Shown one piece after another: positions 21,004 to 32,442 of a stretch of 64,000 nt of DNA (the stretch's first letter is position 1; each line of letters begins with the position of its first letter). This DNA comes from Daucus carota subsp. sativus. Lineage: Eukaryota; Streptophyta; Magnoliopsida; Apiales; Apiaceae. The notes below the pieces were generated by a model, which was given only the letters and a program-made list of their open reading frames with translations, had not been told where the DNA came from and ran no database searches. Where the stretch lies: assembly GCF_001625215.2 (NCBI RefSeq), contig NC_030381.2, positions 54,919,214 to 54,983,213 on the forward strand. The letters run 5' to 3'. A program made the position numbers and the translations under genes.

Positions 21004-21706
21004 TGTAGAGTCGATGAGTCGACTAGGTGGTGGTGATGATGGGAGAGAGAACTCAAGATATTCTGATGACAGTTTCAATTGAAGCTGAGACAGAGTGAGA
21101 GTACTTATTTTGGGTATTCGATTCGGATTTTTATTGCATCGTTTTTGTCTGATAAGTTGTACGTGTTTTTAATTTTACAGGAATTTTTAATAAAATATCG
21201 CAGAGTTGATATATATTTTTTAGGATTTAAGAGTTTCAAAATCCTCATAAATTTTGGTGAGATTTTAGAAACCTTAAAATACATCCAAAAATGCACAAAA
21301 TCCACAATTTTATGAAATCCGAAAAATTTCACTAACATTTGAATACCATAAGATTTTAATGGTTTAAACAATCTCAATTGAATACTATCGGATTTAAAGT
21401 ATAATTTAAAATCCTATCCGAATACCACCAGATTTTGTAATATAAACTAAAATCCTATTGAATACCCCAAATTTTAAAATATTTGTACGTAATAGCGAAG
21501 ATTGATTATTATAACAAATTGCTCAAGTCAGAATGACTTGTGTATCCCTGTACATAAGTTTATTTAGATCAAAACAAAGTTTATCTAGAAGAACGAGCAC
21601 AACAACAAAATTTGTGATGTGCAAATACAACTTTATAGCAAGCACTACAATAATAAGATCTCATGGACAACAACTTCACAGCAAGAACTACAATAATAAG
21701 ATCCTC
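21004..21706. other. C3 upstream region and T2 3' flank
   Basis: No gene. Short open frames near 21079-21377 lie in AT-rich sequence with recurrent GATTTTA phrases and look spurious. From about 21520 it matches the T1 3' flank, including a duplicated CAACTTCACAGCAAGAA/ACTACAATAATAAGATC phrase. Confidence 0.45.
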
Positions 21707-21993
21707 ATGGACTGAACACAACCTTGTAGTTAGTACCACTCGGACAGCTTCGATTACCTGTTTGATCAGCTTTATAACTGAGAGAAGTAGGACACCTGTC
21801 CTTAAAAAACCTCGAATAATCTGTCGGATTACATGGTTCCGACGCCTGAGTGCAACAATATTTGTTAGTCTTATAAACCTGTTTGATCAGCTTTATACCT
21901 GTTAAAGTTGGCAGCTCTTGTGGTGATTAGGAGGGTGGAAATGATGATCAGGGAAAGTGTTGCTAAGCAGCTCATTTTTGTGCTTGAGTACAT
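21707..21993 (-). pseudogene. Thaumatin-like pseudogene T2 (internal deletion)
   Basis: Retains the signal-peptide start and, after a jump of roughly 400 bp, the C-terminal Cys-rich tail through [17 protein letters not shown] to the stop. The mature core is missing. At the junction the phrase CCTGTTTGATCAGCTTTATA appears a second time, suggesting template slippage or microhomology repair. Intact counterpart T1. It lies downstream of B2 as T1 does of B4. Confidence 0.85.
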
Positions 21994-22270
21994 GTTAATG
22001 TTACAATGTTTGTCACAATATTTCTGAGTTTAAGTTCGACTCCTTATATAGGGCAGAGTCAAGAGGACTTGGGAAGACTTAGAAACCAACTGGCAAATAA
22101 TTCCACATATTATAAAGAGTAGACCTCTTCTCTTCAATAAATTCCAAGCGAGAAAATGTAATGAAACGAACATTTTTCTACCCTATTTTCCAAGGCCACA
22201 TACTATGTCACATAGATTACTAGAAGCTATATAGTTGACTGACTTATTTTATATGAAATTTATCTAATAT

Positions 22271-22419
22271 GAAAAATCGACTTTTTTTTATCACTCAACT
22301 GTTTATTTCATAAACAAAGATTAATTTGGATAAATTTAATTTGTAAAAACTAGAACATAAATTGAGCGGTAGGTTTCTAAAAGAAATAAATAGTTGAGTG
22401 ATAAAAAATCGATTTTCCC
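22271..22419. mobile_element. MITE between T2 and B2, 10-bp flanking repeat
   Basis: 149 bp with inverted ends of about 35 bp (GAAAAATCGACTTTTTTTTA, then ATCACTCAACTGTTTATTTC; the inverse is at the right). Flanked by TATCTAATAT on both sides (22261-22270, 22420-22429). Also at 46394-46543, so older than the macro-duplication. Confidence 0.7.
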
Positions 22420-22429
22420 TATCTAATAT

Positions 22430-22800
22430 TAATGTTGGTCGGCTTTTGGAGTTTGATCTAAAGACTTGTGTCACACTGCATATATAGAATTAAGATCAAC
22501 AACACAAAGTTCATTCAGAAAAAACGAGCACTAGGCTAGCAGGAACATCTTAACCAACATAGTTGATGAAAATCTATCAGCTTGCACGAACATTATAACA
22601 AGTCGACTTCCGATGCCTTAACCAACTGATAGAAAGTTCATTATAACAAGTCTACTGAATTATACAGATGAAAAGTTGACAAAACATCTATCAAGAGCAA
22701 AGAATTAATACTGCAGACATCTCTCAAAAGTCACTAAAATAACAGACCAAAGGTACTAACAAGACATATAGCATAGAGATACCAGAATAGCGGTGTTTCC
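22430..22800. other. B2 downstream flank
   Basis: No gene; conserved with the 3' flanks of B1, B3 and B4 (inverted at B1 and B3). The phrase CATTATAACAAGTC occurs twice (22588 and 22631). Confidence 0.45.
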
Positions 22801-24066
22801 TTAATTATCACCATAGCCACGATTCCAGCTGATTTGTTTGAATCCTGAAAGTGAAACTAGGCTCTCCGTGTACCTGTAAAGATAATGAGTGTGACAATGA
22901 TCAACCATATCAACTCGAACAATCTTAGCCTCTTTCTTGCTGGCATTACACCATATCCACCTGTCATCAACATTTGCTACCAGTAGTACGAGATCCCCAT
23001 TGCTGTAATAGCCATTAAGAAGATGTGCTGGCCTCATCGGTAAATCAATACTAAACATTAGCGTCCATGATGCCTCAACTCCATCACCTCGAAGGCATGA
23101 ATCATCTTCCAACTTCCACAAGTTAATCGCCTTGTTGAATCTCTTATGATCAGTCCAATCATCATTCAGTGCATTAGCCCACAGTGTTATAACAGCAATA
23201 GACTTATTATACTCGATAATACGAGTTTTAGGTCGAGCTGCATAAGAAATGAGGGCGTCATGACCACCAACAGCAGCAATAACAGCAAGACCAGCATCAG
23301 CAGCTTCAATAGCAGAAGCGATAGCAGGAGGGAGCTTAATAGCACAATTCAACACCTCCGTGTTCAAATCAAACACAATCATAGCATCCTCCTCGACACC
23401 AAATAAAAATCCATTAACAGATACATCAAAATAGCCTAGAATGAAGCCACCATTAATGCCAAACATAAAATCCTCACTAGGAACTTTTCGCCATACATTC
23501 CTATTAGCCGAATACACCTCAGTAGGAAGCGAAGGCCTCGACACAACACTAACAATCTTATAATCATTATCTACCGGATCATAACCAAAACCCAAAGCGC
23601 GGGAAGTCCTCAAGGCACATGCCGGAACAGCTCTTGATTGTCCAGTAGCAGGATTCCACAGATAGAAACTATGTTCGCTTAGATTGTGGTGAAAGACAAC
23701 ACAAACAATGCCGTTAACAGAACCGACGATTCTAAAAGCAGGAGCTACTTGTTGAGACTCACCTTGAGTGTACGGATACTTCAGATCAGACACAATTTGA
23801 CGAGAATCAACGTCCAAGACTGAAAATTTCAGTGTAGCATTTTCAGTATCTGTCATATAGGTATAGCGAGTCATGATAAGGCTTTCATCAGTTTCGGTTG
23901 CGATTGCTCGGCGGAGTTGAGCTTTGACGAAACTCGGGTCTTTAATCAGGGAAAGCCAGGTCTTGGAGACTAATTGGAACTGGAGTAAAGATTTCACTGG
24001 CACGCGAACGAGAATCTCGCTGATGAGATCGTTGGAAAGGGTCGGATTTGGTCTGATTGGGGCCAT
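22801..24066 (-). CDS. F-box/FBA protein B2
   Basis: 421 residues, single exon, subfamily B, starting [20 protein letters not shown]. The F-box is at about 7-51; FBA motifs NGIVCV (near 118), LWNPATGQ, GFGYDPV and VYSANRNVWRKV follow. The post-KLP insert is Ala-rich (PAIASAIEAADAGLAVIAAV) where A and C genes are acidic. It ends YTESLVSLSGFKQISWNRGY. Intact and closest to B4. Transcribed towards the thaumatin pseudogene T2 with the same orientation and spacing as B4 and T1. SCF substrate-receptor role inferred from the family. Confidence 0.9.
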   Translation of the reverse strand: MAPIRPNPTLSNDLISEILVRVPVKSLLQFQLVSKTWLSLIKDPSFVKAQLRRAIATETDESLIMTRYTYMTDTENATLKFSVLDVDSRQIVSDLKYPYTQGESQQVAPAFRIVGSVNGIVCVVFHHNLSEHSFYLWNPATGQSRAVPACALRTSRALGFGYDPVDNDYKIVSVVSRPSLPTEVYSANRNVWRKVPSEDFMFGINGGFILGYFDVSVNGFLFGVEEDAMIVFDLNTEVLNCAIKLPPAIASAIEAADAGLAVIAAVGGHDALISYAARPKTRIIEYNKSIAVITLWANALNDDWTDHKRFNKAINLWKLEDDSCLRGDGVEASWTLMFSIDLPMRPAHLLNGYYSNGDLVLLVANVDDRWIWCNASKKEAKIVRVDMVDHCHTHYLYRYTESLVSLSGFKQISWNRGYGDN

Positions 24067-24154
24067 TGCAGAGTCCGATTGAGTCTCTCAGTTGATGGTG
24101 GTGATGATATAGGTAGCGGCGGAGTGTGTGGATGGGAGAAAGAAATGCGGATAC

Positions 24155-24172
24155 TTTTAGGGTTAGGGTTAG
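24155..24172 (-). promoter_or_regulatory. Tandem telo-box upstream of B2
   Basis: TTTTAGGGTTAGGGTTAG on the plus strand, about 90 bp before the ATG, matching B4. Confidence 0.58.
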
Positions 24173-25470
24173 CGGCCGAGTCGAGTGTCTGGATTTGATT
24201 TTTTTTTAATTGTCTTAATAAAAAATGGTGTTCTTATCCGTTTCATTTCCTTGTATTTTTTATAAGTATATGAAATGATTATGTTTTTATGTTCTTTTTT
24301 TATCATAAAATTGATGTATGCTAACTCAATTTTTTGATTAAACAATTAATTTTGTTAGTGATAATACATCTTTATTTGAAGTTGAAATATTAAATATTAC
24401 AATTTGGTCGGTTATTCGATAAATCAGTCATTAATGTAATATATTAAAGTGATGCTCCATCTTAATTAGCACACATTTAAATTTTATAATTTAATTAAAT
24501 ATTCACTTGGAACTGATAATATTTATTTTTACCATTCTAATTATTAAAATTTCTATTAAAGAACTTATTAAAAATATATTAGTTTAACATTTCAATACAC
24601 TAAATTCTATAGCTCTATTGTAGAACCTCAAATAATTTTAAAGTTTAATTATAAAAAATTTATACGACATTACAAAATTTTAAATGATAAATTTCGAATA
24701 AATATTAATAATCACTCGTGAATCGCATCAGATATAAGATATCATATATCAGATTTACAATATTATTTTTATTAGAGTTAAATCATATAAAACAAGTATC
24801 ATAAATTATTAATCTCTTTAAGGTCAAAAACTATAACGTTCTACATATATGCTCACATATATACGTCTATAAATCGCATGTCGATAAGTCAAGAATTATA
24901 TGTATTTAACTAGTCTTAATAAGGCCTTAAGCTATTTTAAAAAGTTCTAAAATTATACACATGACATAACATTGAAAAATTATTTCGCATGAATTTTAGA
25001 AATAAAATCATATATACGAAATCTGCGGATTTTTGTAAGTGTTTTTCCCCATTCTTGAGATTATCAGGTAGATTTTTATACGTGTTAGTGAATTGAAAAT
25101 CGAAAACTTTTATGACCCACGTTCTTAAGATTACTTGTAGATTAACATATCAAAATTTCACTTCAATCCGTGAATTTTGATTGCCACGGCATATTCCAAG
25201 TCATTTTTATTTTATTTTCGATTTCCACGTCAGTGTTGACTAATATCTGTTAGTCAAATTCTGACAAAGAACGTGAATTAGATTTTTTGAAAGTTAAAGG
25301 ACATATTTATTGGACTTTTTAGTTGAGTGACCTAAATCATTAACGACCAATAATTGAAGAATTCACTAATTAATTATCTCAAATTTAATTTTAGAAAATA
25401 AATAAAAGTGCATGCTATGTTATGTAGCATTGTTGTTTTTTTTTTTTGACAGATATGTTATGTAGCATTT
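24173..25470. other. Conserved upstream region of B2
   Basis: No gene. Inverted homolog of 8580-9780 upstream of B1 and direct homolog of 48333-49560 upstream of B4. AT-rich. Confidence 0.5.
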
Positions 25471-27208
25471 GAACCAACGATACCAACAAAAATATAAAGA
25501 CACTTTTTAAATCCCCTAATTAAATATTAATATATTGATTTGATTGCAATTGATTTTAGTTAATCCATCATTACTACTCAACTAAGATGTGATGGGTCCT
25601 GGTCCCTCGGGACCGTTTATTTAACACACATTTTCATGGCGTCGGATCTATATATGTCGAGGGTCTAGATTAAAACTTTTTTTTAAGTATCCGCTATAAT
25701 TTTCCGCGGATAGAATTATTAGACAAAATTATTAGAAAAAATATAGTAATAATATAGGCAAGGTATCAATCAACTCTTTGATTAATTATTATCACTATTT
25801 CTTTATCCATCTCTTGCTTTCTTTAATCCTGGTCAAATTCATGTTACATAGTGAAATCCTTTAAGTCTAATTTATTCTTAAAAAAAATAAGTAAAAAGCA
25901 TGTTTTGTACGTATGATTGAATGTATGATATTGGATTTTGATCAAAACCTGTGTTTTAACGAACTAAACTATGCATTCTAATTTGTACATAAACCCTTGT
26001 TATGTTTCACGCAGTTTTAGCAGCTCTTCCACAACCCGGATAAATTCGAGAACGCTTTTTCTATCAAAAACGACAACAAAAAACATAAAGATACTTTTTG
26101 AAACCCATTTTTTATAAAATATCTGTATATATTAATTTGATTGAAATTGATCTTAATTGTCAACCCATCGTTCATGTTCAAGAACAAAGTAATAGGTCGA
26201 GATGACTTGGATTGAACCTGTGACACCTTTTACCCAAAACAAACAAGGATGAATTGATCTATATAATCACTATGTTGAATTTTTGTTTTCCACTTCGTTA
26301 CTTCATGCATCAATGTATAAGGTCTATATAAAATTTATATGGGCATTTAATCTCTTTGATCCTATTGAACAAATAACATATATATGTATATATATATAAC
26401 GATCACATAAAAGTTTTAAATATATTTTATACACGTATTAGATATAGAACGATACCTATGGCAAATTAAATGTGTAGTTTTCATGATTATTCGGGATAAC
26501 CGGGATGTTTTTTTTATGTTGTAAGAAGACATTTATTTACCTTATAGTTGTATAATTTAAGTTGAATTAGGAATTCCGTGTACAAGGTTCTTAACGGCAC
26601 ATGCATCTAATCATATTATTATTTTCTAGTGGTACTCGACAACAAAATCATCTTTAATATCTATAATACTCGGCATAGATATATTTAATATAATAAACAA
26701 TAGTAAAATTAGAAATAAAAGTAAGATAACTATAATTACTTAACAAGTACACAACTAAAATAAATTTCTAGTATGTTTCTTCTCATTAAATGATTATAAT
26801 TTGGAGCATGTAATAAAAATGATTTGTTGTCGGTCATTTTGAATTTGATCAAGAAGCATTCAGTCACGAGATATATATATAGATCCAGATAACGATCGAT
26901 AGAAATGTGAATAATACAAGATCAATCAATTCAAAAATTATTTAGAAAAAACAATTACGGGAACATTTTAACCAACATAGTTTAGTGAAATCTATAACTT
27001 AACTCGAACATAGATAGTTGACTGAATTGGACCAGTAATACAGATGGAAAGTTAACAAAAAAGGCAACACTCTGTAGCTATCTATCTAGAGCAGATGAAT
27101 ATAGCCAATCTATCAAAACTGACTACAATAACATACCAATGGTGACTAACAAGACAGAGTTGCTTCATTTGTATGTAGCATAAAATTACCACAATCAGTT
27201 ATGTTTAC
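25471..27208. other. Spacer with a diverged direct repeat and an A-gene 3' flank
   Basis: No gene. Two diverged direct copies of about 120 bp occur at roughly 25490-25610 and 26070-26200 (AACAAAAA.ATAAAGA.ACTTTTT, then TATTAATTTGATTG), of unknown origin. 25790-26403 has no counterpart in the second macro-repeat. From about 26580 it matches 49940-50560, the 3' flank of A5. Confidence 0.45.
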
Positions 27209-27407
27209 TTAATTATCATCATCGCGGCCATTCCAGTCCTTAATCTGTTCGAATCCTGGGAGTGAAACCAGGCTCTCTGTATACCTTTCAACACGATGAG
27301 TGTAATGATGACCAGCCATCTCAACTCGAGCAATCTTGGCCTCTTTCTTGTCAGCATCACACGAGATCCACATGTGATGATCATCAGCATCATTTCTTAT
27401 TAGTAGT
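27209..27407 (-). pseudogene. A-type F-box gene fragment (last 65 codons)
   Basis: Corresponds to the A5 end from the region before MWISCDADKKEAKIARVEMA to the stop. The sequence then switches, within TTAGTAGTTTTAGTATTT, to the middle of a Helitron. The upstream four-fifths of the gene is missing. Confidence 0.8.
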
Positions 27408-27644
27408 TTTAGTATTTAAAACTATTTAATGAGAGAGTACAATATCACAAAAATATAACTAAAAGGTTGGACTACAATTCACTTGTTATAGTATTTTAAA
27501 ACTATTTAACAATGTAAGAGTAATAGACTTCCACATGTTGTTGTAGACTTGTAGTATTAGAGAGAGAGTATCAAACCAAAAAATATAACTAAAAAGTTAG
27601 ACTACAAATTATACCCATGTTGGATTATTATAATATAATATAGA
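27408..27644 (-). mobile_element. Helitron 5' half
   Basis: Matches the 5' part of the full copies and ends at a clean TCTATATTATATTATAATAA 5' terminus (27644 on the minus strand). The 3' half and hairpin are missing because the A-gene fragment is joined here. Confidence 0.65.
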
Positions 27645-28220
27645 TGATACTCGGCATAAATATATTTAATATAATAGACAATAGAAAAATCTGAAACAAA
27701 AAATAAGATAATTAAGCCATCATGATTATACTTAACTATAACTATAACTACTTAACAGGAACACAACTAAAACAAATTTCAATTATGCTTCTCTTGATTA
27801 AATAGTTATAATTAGAAGCACGCAATAAAAATGATTTATCGTCGGTCAATATTTTGAGTTTGATCAAAAAATTAACATCGCGTCACCAGAAATATATAGA
27901 TCTGCATCCAGATAGCGATAGAAATGTGAATAATACAAGATCAATCAGATCAAAAATAATTTAGAAAAAAACAATTAGGGGAACATTTTAACCAACTTAG
28001 TTTACTAAAATCTATGCTAGCCCGAACATAGTGAATTGGACCAGTAATATTACAAATGGAAAGTTAACAAAAAAGGCAACACTCTGTAGCTATCTATCTA
28101 GAGCAGATGAATATAGCCAATCTATCAAAACTGACTACAATAACATACCAATGGTGACTAACAAGACAGAGTTGCTTCATTTGTATGTAGCATAAAATTA
28201 CCACAATCAGTTATGTTTAC
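27645..28220. other. A3 downstream flank
   Basis: No gene. 28030-28220 repeats 27010-27208 almost exactly: two copies of the same 3' flank about 1 kb apart. Confidence 0.5.
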
Positions 28221-29470
28221 TTAATTATCATCATCGCGGCCATTCCAGTCCTTAATCTGTTCGAATCCTGGGAGTGAAACCAGGCTCTCTGTATACCTTT
28301 CAACACGATGAGTGTAATGATGACCAGCCATCTCAACTCGAGCAATCTTGGCCTCTTTCTTGTCAGCATCACACGAGATCCACATGTGTGATGATCATCA
28401 GCATCATTTCTTATTAGTAGTAGGAGTTCCCCATTGCTGAAATAGCCATTTAGAAGTATTCCTGACATCTCCAAATCAATACAAAACATTATCGTCCATG
28501 ATGCCTCAACTCCACCACCTTTAAGGCATGCATCATCATCCAGCCTCCACATGTTAATCTTCTTGTCCAAATATCTCCAACCATTTCTATCATCATTCGA
28601 TGCATCAGCCCACAACGTAATGACAGCAATAGACTTATCAAGCTCGATAATACGAGTTTCAGGTTGAGCATCATAAAAATCCTCGTCAAAGTCGTCCTCA
28701 TCATCATCACCAACAACACCAACACCGCCAGCAGCAACAACAGGGAGCTTAATAGCACAATTCATGACCTCCTTGTTCAAATCAAACACCATCATTACAC
28801 CCTTCTCAATACCACACAAAAATCCATTAACACACACATGGAAATGCCATAGAAAGAAGTCATCAGGGCCGTCAATCGGATCAGGCACTTTTCGCCATAC
28901 ATTCCTATTAGCCGAATACACTTCAGCCGGAAGAGAAGGCTCTGATACAACAACAACAATCTTATAATCCCCATCTACCGGATCATAACCAAAACCAATA
29001 GCGCGGGATGTACTCAAGCCCCTTCCAAGAATAACACTTGATGATTGTCTAGTAGCAGGATTCCAATGAAAGAATCTATCCATGCGTGAAGTTTCGTGGA
29101 GGACAACACAAACAATGCCATTAGCAGAACCAACAACTGTTATAGGAGGCAGGGATCTAGACTCACCTTGAGAATACGGATACTTAATTTCAGACACAAT
29201 TTGTTTCGAGTCCACGTCAAAGAGTGATAACTTCAGCTTAGCACTTTCCGTCGAAGTGGAACATGAATAGCGGAGAATCATAAGAGTTTCATCAGATCCG
29301 CTTCTGATTGCTCGGCGGAGTTGGGCTTTGACGAAGACAGGGTCTTTGATTAGGGAAAGCCAGGTTTTGGAGACTAATTGGAGCTGAATTAGTGATTACA
29401 CTGGCACGCGTACGAGAATCTCGCTGATGAGATCGTTGGAAAGTGTTGGATTTGGTCTGAGAGGCTTCAT
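28221..29470 (-). pseudogene. A-type F-box pseudogene A3
   Basis: A copy of A5 with two disabling changes. In the F-box the Lys codon after VRVPV is a TAA stop (near 29398). Near the C-terminus a two-base gain (CATGTGTGATGATC, near 28384) shifts the frame, so the normal ISCDADKKEAK tail is lost. The start reads MKPLRPNP instead of MEPLRPNP. Between the two lesions the frame is open from 29281 downward and keeps NGIVCV, GFGYDPV and the acidic insert, so decay is recent. Confidence 0.85.
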
Positions 29471-29531
29471 TTTCAGTAGGAGTGAATGACGGCGGTCACG
29501 GCAGATGGTATGAGTGAAATGCGGAAACTAA

Positions 29532-29547
29532 TTAGGGTTAGGGTTTA
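29532..29547 (-). promoter_or_regulatory. Telo-box upstream of A3
   Basis: TTAGGGTTAGGGTTT is kept although the gene is broken. Confidence 0.5.
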
Positions 29548-30188
29548 ACTTTATTCTTACAATCTATTCAAATGGGCTGGATATTGTAATTTAAAAGCTC
29601 CATTTGGGCCCATTTATATTTATATTTATTTGAAAGTGTCTTGTGAGCAAGAGCGACTCCAGCCTTCTAAACTCATTAACAAAAATGTATAGTTGTTATC
29701 ATTTAAATCAAAAATAATAATATGAAAAATAAATGTACTCATGTTATCCACTCTATTAAAAAATATATAGAATGTTTGGTTATATTTGACCAACCCCGCG
29801 GATGTGTATAAAGATTGTCGATCATCTATTATCATATTAAAATAATATATTTTATTTATAACAATTAAAATAATAATTATGTATCATTTAGTAAATCATT
29901 TTTAGCGAACGCTCCCCATTATATTATATTAGCTAATAAATATTTTAAGATTTCTCAAATTTAACATTTTAAATTATATGATATTGAGTTTCAAATTTAG
30001 CTTTAAATTGTTAATTTTCTGAAAAATATATATGAGATACACTTTTACACAGTCTAAAGTCGTTATATACAACCTAAGATAAACAAAATGGTATTTAATA
30101 AATATACTTTTTTTGGTAAGTTATTTTGCAATTTTATTAGGGATTCCTTGTGACCGGCACATGCATCTAATCATCATATTATAATTAA
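29548..30188. other. A3 upstream spacer
   Basis: AT-rich, no gene; paralogous to 3497-4155 and 51894-52552. Confidence 0.5.
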
Positions 30189-31000
30189 GGGCTCTTTTTA
30201 TAAATACCCAAGTCAAAAAGATTTTTTGCAAAAATACTATCACTATTTAAAACAAATTGCAAAAATACTATACGTCAAAAAATATTTGCAAAGATACGGA
30301 AGTTGCATATGCAACCATATCTGCAACTCCTAGCAACCATATATGCAACCACAAATTCAATTTTAAAAAAATCTTTTGAAAATTACGTTTATTTGCATAA
30401 TAAGTTGCAACTGGACGGGGCCAAAAATAATATTACGAACTCACAAACATAAAATCAACTAAAACAACTCAAAAATCAACTCAAAGCAGCCATCACCAAC
30501 CAATACTTACGGTCTATTACCAATACTTACGGTCTATTTATATCTTTGTACTTCTCTCTCTTTCTCTTTAATTTCTTGATCTGCCTTCTCACCTCCTTGG
30601 TCTTGGCCCTGCCACTTTGCCATCAACACAGACGCACCGCCGACAAAGAAAGAAACCACCGTGAGCAATCAACCACACAAATACATACAACCACCAACAA
30701 CACAACTTTTAGTCGAATTTAAATCAATTTTGATTTCTCGAAAATCTGAAACCCAGTTCATCTTATCAATGATAGAGTAAATAAATAGAGGGAGAGAAAA
30801 AGAGAGCTTAATTTATTCCAACTGAAAGAGAGAGTGAGAAGACCGAGCGGGAAAGAGAGATGAGAGAGGCATAAAGAATGAAGGAGAGGGGACCGTATAT
30901 TTGCAAAACATAAGTAGGTAGTAACTTAAATCTGCAAGCTTTTTAAGGTGATAGTATTATTGTAATTAGTGTCAAAAAGAGGTATATTTGATAAATTCCC
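30189..31000. mobile_element. Non-autonomous Mutator-like element, A-flank family, copy 3
   Basis: About 812 bp with the same termini as 4156-5049 (GGGCTCTTTTTATAAATACC start, GATAAATTCCC end). The open frame of the other copies is not maintained. A short duplication (AATACTTACGGTCTATT) occurs at about 30502-30537. Confidence 0.55.
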
Positions 31001-31047
31001 TATTATTTTCTCATAGTACTCGACGGAAAAATCATCTTTAATATATA

Positions 31048-31757
31048 CTAGCCTATAACCCGTGTGAAGCACGGGCGATATATAATTCGTAATTTATTAT
31101 TTAAATTTTAATATCATTTTGTTAATATTTTAATATTAATGAGTTGAATTTTAATTAAAATATACTAACGAACTGATTATATATATGCGAAAATTTTGAC
31201 TTTTGTAATTTGTTATCTATTTATAAATATTTTTCTGTTATTAATATGTGATTATTGTTATTCAATTAATTTTGAATCAGATTTTTCATATCTTGTATAT
31301 TTTCATATGTATGAAAAAAGATATGTATTATGTAACAGATTAAAGTTAAAAAGTGTTACCTAATGATTAGTGTTTGTATTGAAATAGAATACGTTAGAGT
31401 TAAAAAATGTTATATGAAGGTTTTGTTAAAAAAAGATATTCAAAATTGAATATTTACAATTTTATTTTTACCATGTTATAATTTTTTTTATAAAACATTA
31501 TATGATAATGTATTGTCATGTGTGTTTTTAGTATTTAAAACTATTTAATGGGAGAGTACAAAATCAAAAAATATAACTAAAAAGTTGGACTACAATTCAC
31601 TAATTATAGTATTTTAAAACTATTTAACAATGTAAGAGTAATAAACTTCCACATGTTGTGTTGTTGTAGACTTGTAATATTAGAGGGAGAGTACCAAACT
31701 AAAAAATTGGACTACAAATTATTATACCCATGTTGGCTTATTATGATATAGTATAGA
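31048..31757 (-). mobile_element. Full-length non-autonomous Helitron
   Basis: The minus-strand 5' end TCTATACTATATC is at 31757 and the 3' terminus CTAG at 31048-31051, with a hairpin 7 bases upstream (one arm has a mismatch, CCCGTGT). About 710 bp with no coding capacity. Confidence 0.75.
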
Positions 31758-31887
31758 TAGTAGATGATACTCGGCATAAATATATTTAATATAATAGACA
31801 ATAGTAAAATGAGAAATAAAAAATAAGATAATTAAGCCGTCATGATTATACTTAACTACTGTATAACTATAACTACTTAACAGGAAC

Positions 31888-31978
31888 CACTACAAGAAAA
31901 ATGGATAAAAATGTCCGGCTAAATATGACCGACTTTAAATATGATTGTCTTCGGTCACATTTAAAGTCAGTCATATTT
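31888..31978. mobile_element. CACTA transposon end fragment
   Basis: Begins CACTACAAGAAAAATGGATA; CACTACAAGAAA is the plant CACTA (En/Spm) terminus. An internal inverted pair (AAATATGACCGACTTTA, TAAAGTCAGTCATATTT) looks like subterminal repeats. No second terminus follows. Absent from the matching flanks of A2, A3 and A6, so inserted only here. Confidence 0.65.
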
Positions 31979-32442
31979 CAATTATGCTTAATTTCAATTA
32001 TGCTTCTCTCCATTAAATAGTTATAATTTGAAGCACGCAATAAAAATGATTTATCGTCGGTCAATATTTTGAGTTTGATCAAAAAATCAACATTGTGTCA
32101 CCAGAAATATATAGATCTGCATCCAGATAGCGATAGAAATGTGAATAATACAAGATCAATCAGATCAAAAATAATTTAGAAAAAAACAATTAGGTGAACA
32201 TTTTAACCAACTTAATTTACTAAAATCTATGCTAGCCCGAACATAGATAGTCGACGGAATTGGACCAGTAATATTACAGATGGAAAGTTAACAACAAAGG
32301 CAACACTGTGGCCATCTATCTAGAGCAGATAAATATAGCCAATCTATGAAAAGTGACTACAATAACATACTAAGGGTGACTAACAAGACAGAGTTGCTTC
32401 ATTTGTATGTAGCATAAAAATACCAGAATCAGCGGTGTTTAC
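31979..32442. other. A4 downstream flank
   Basis: No gene. Conserved A-type 3' flank; the phrase ATTTCAATTATGCTT is duplicated next to the CACTA fragment. Confidence 0.45.

Noticed and set aside
21079-21377. Small frames upstream of C3 and C4 on both strands
   Set aside because: AT-rich, low-complexity and overlapping each other; no support for coding.
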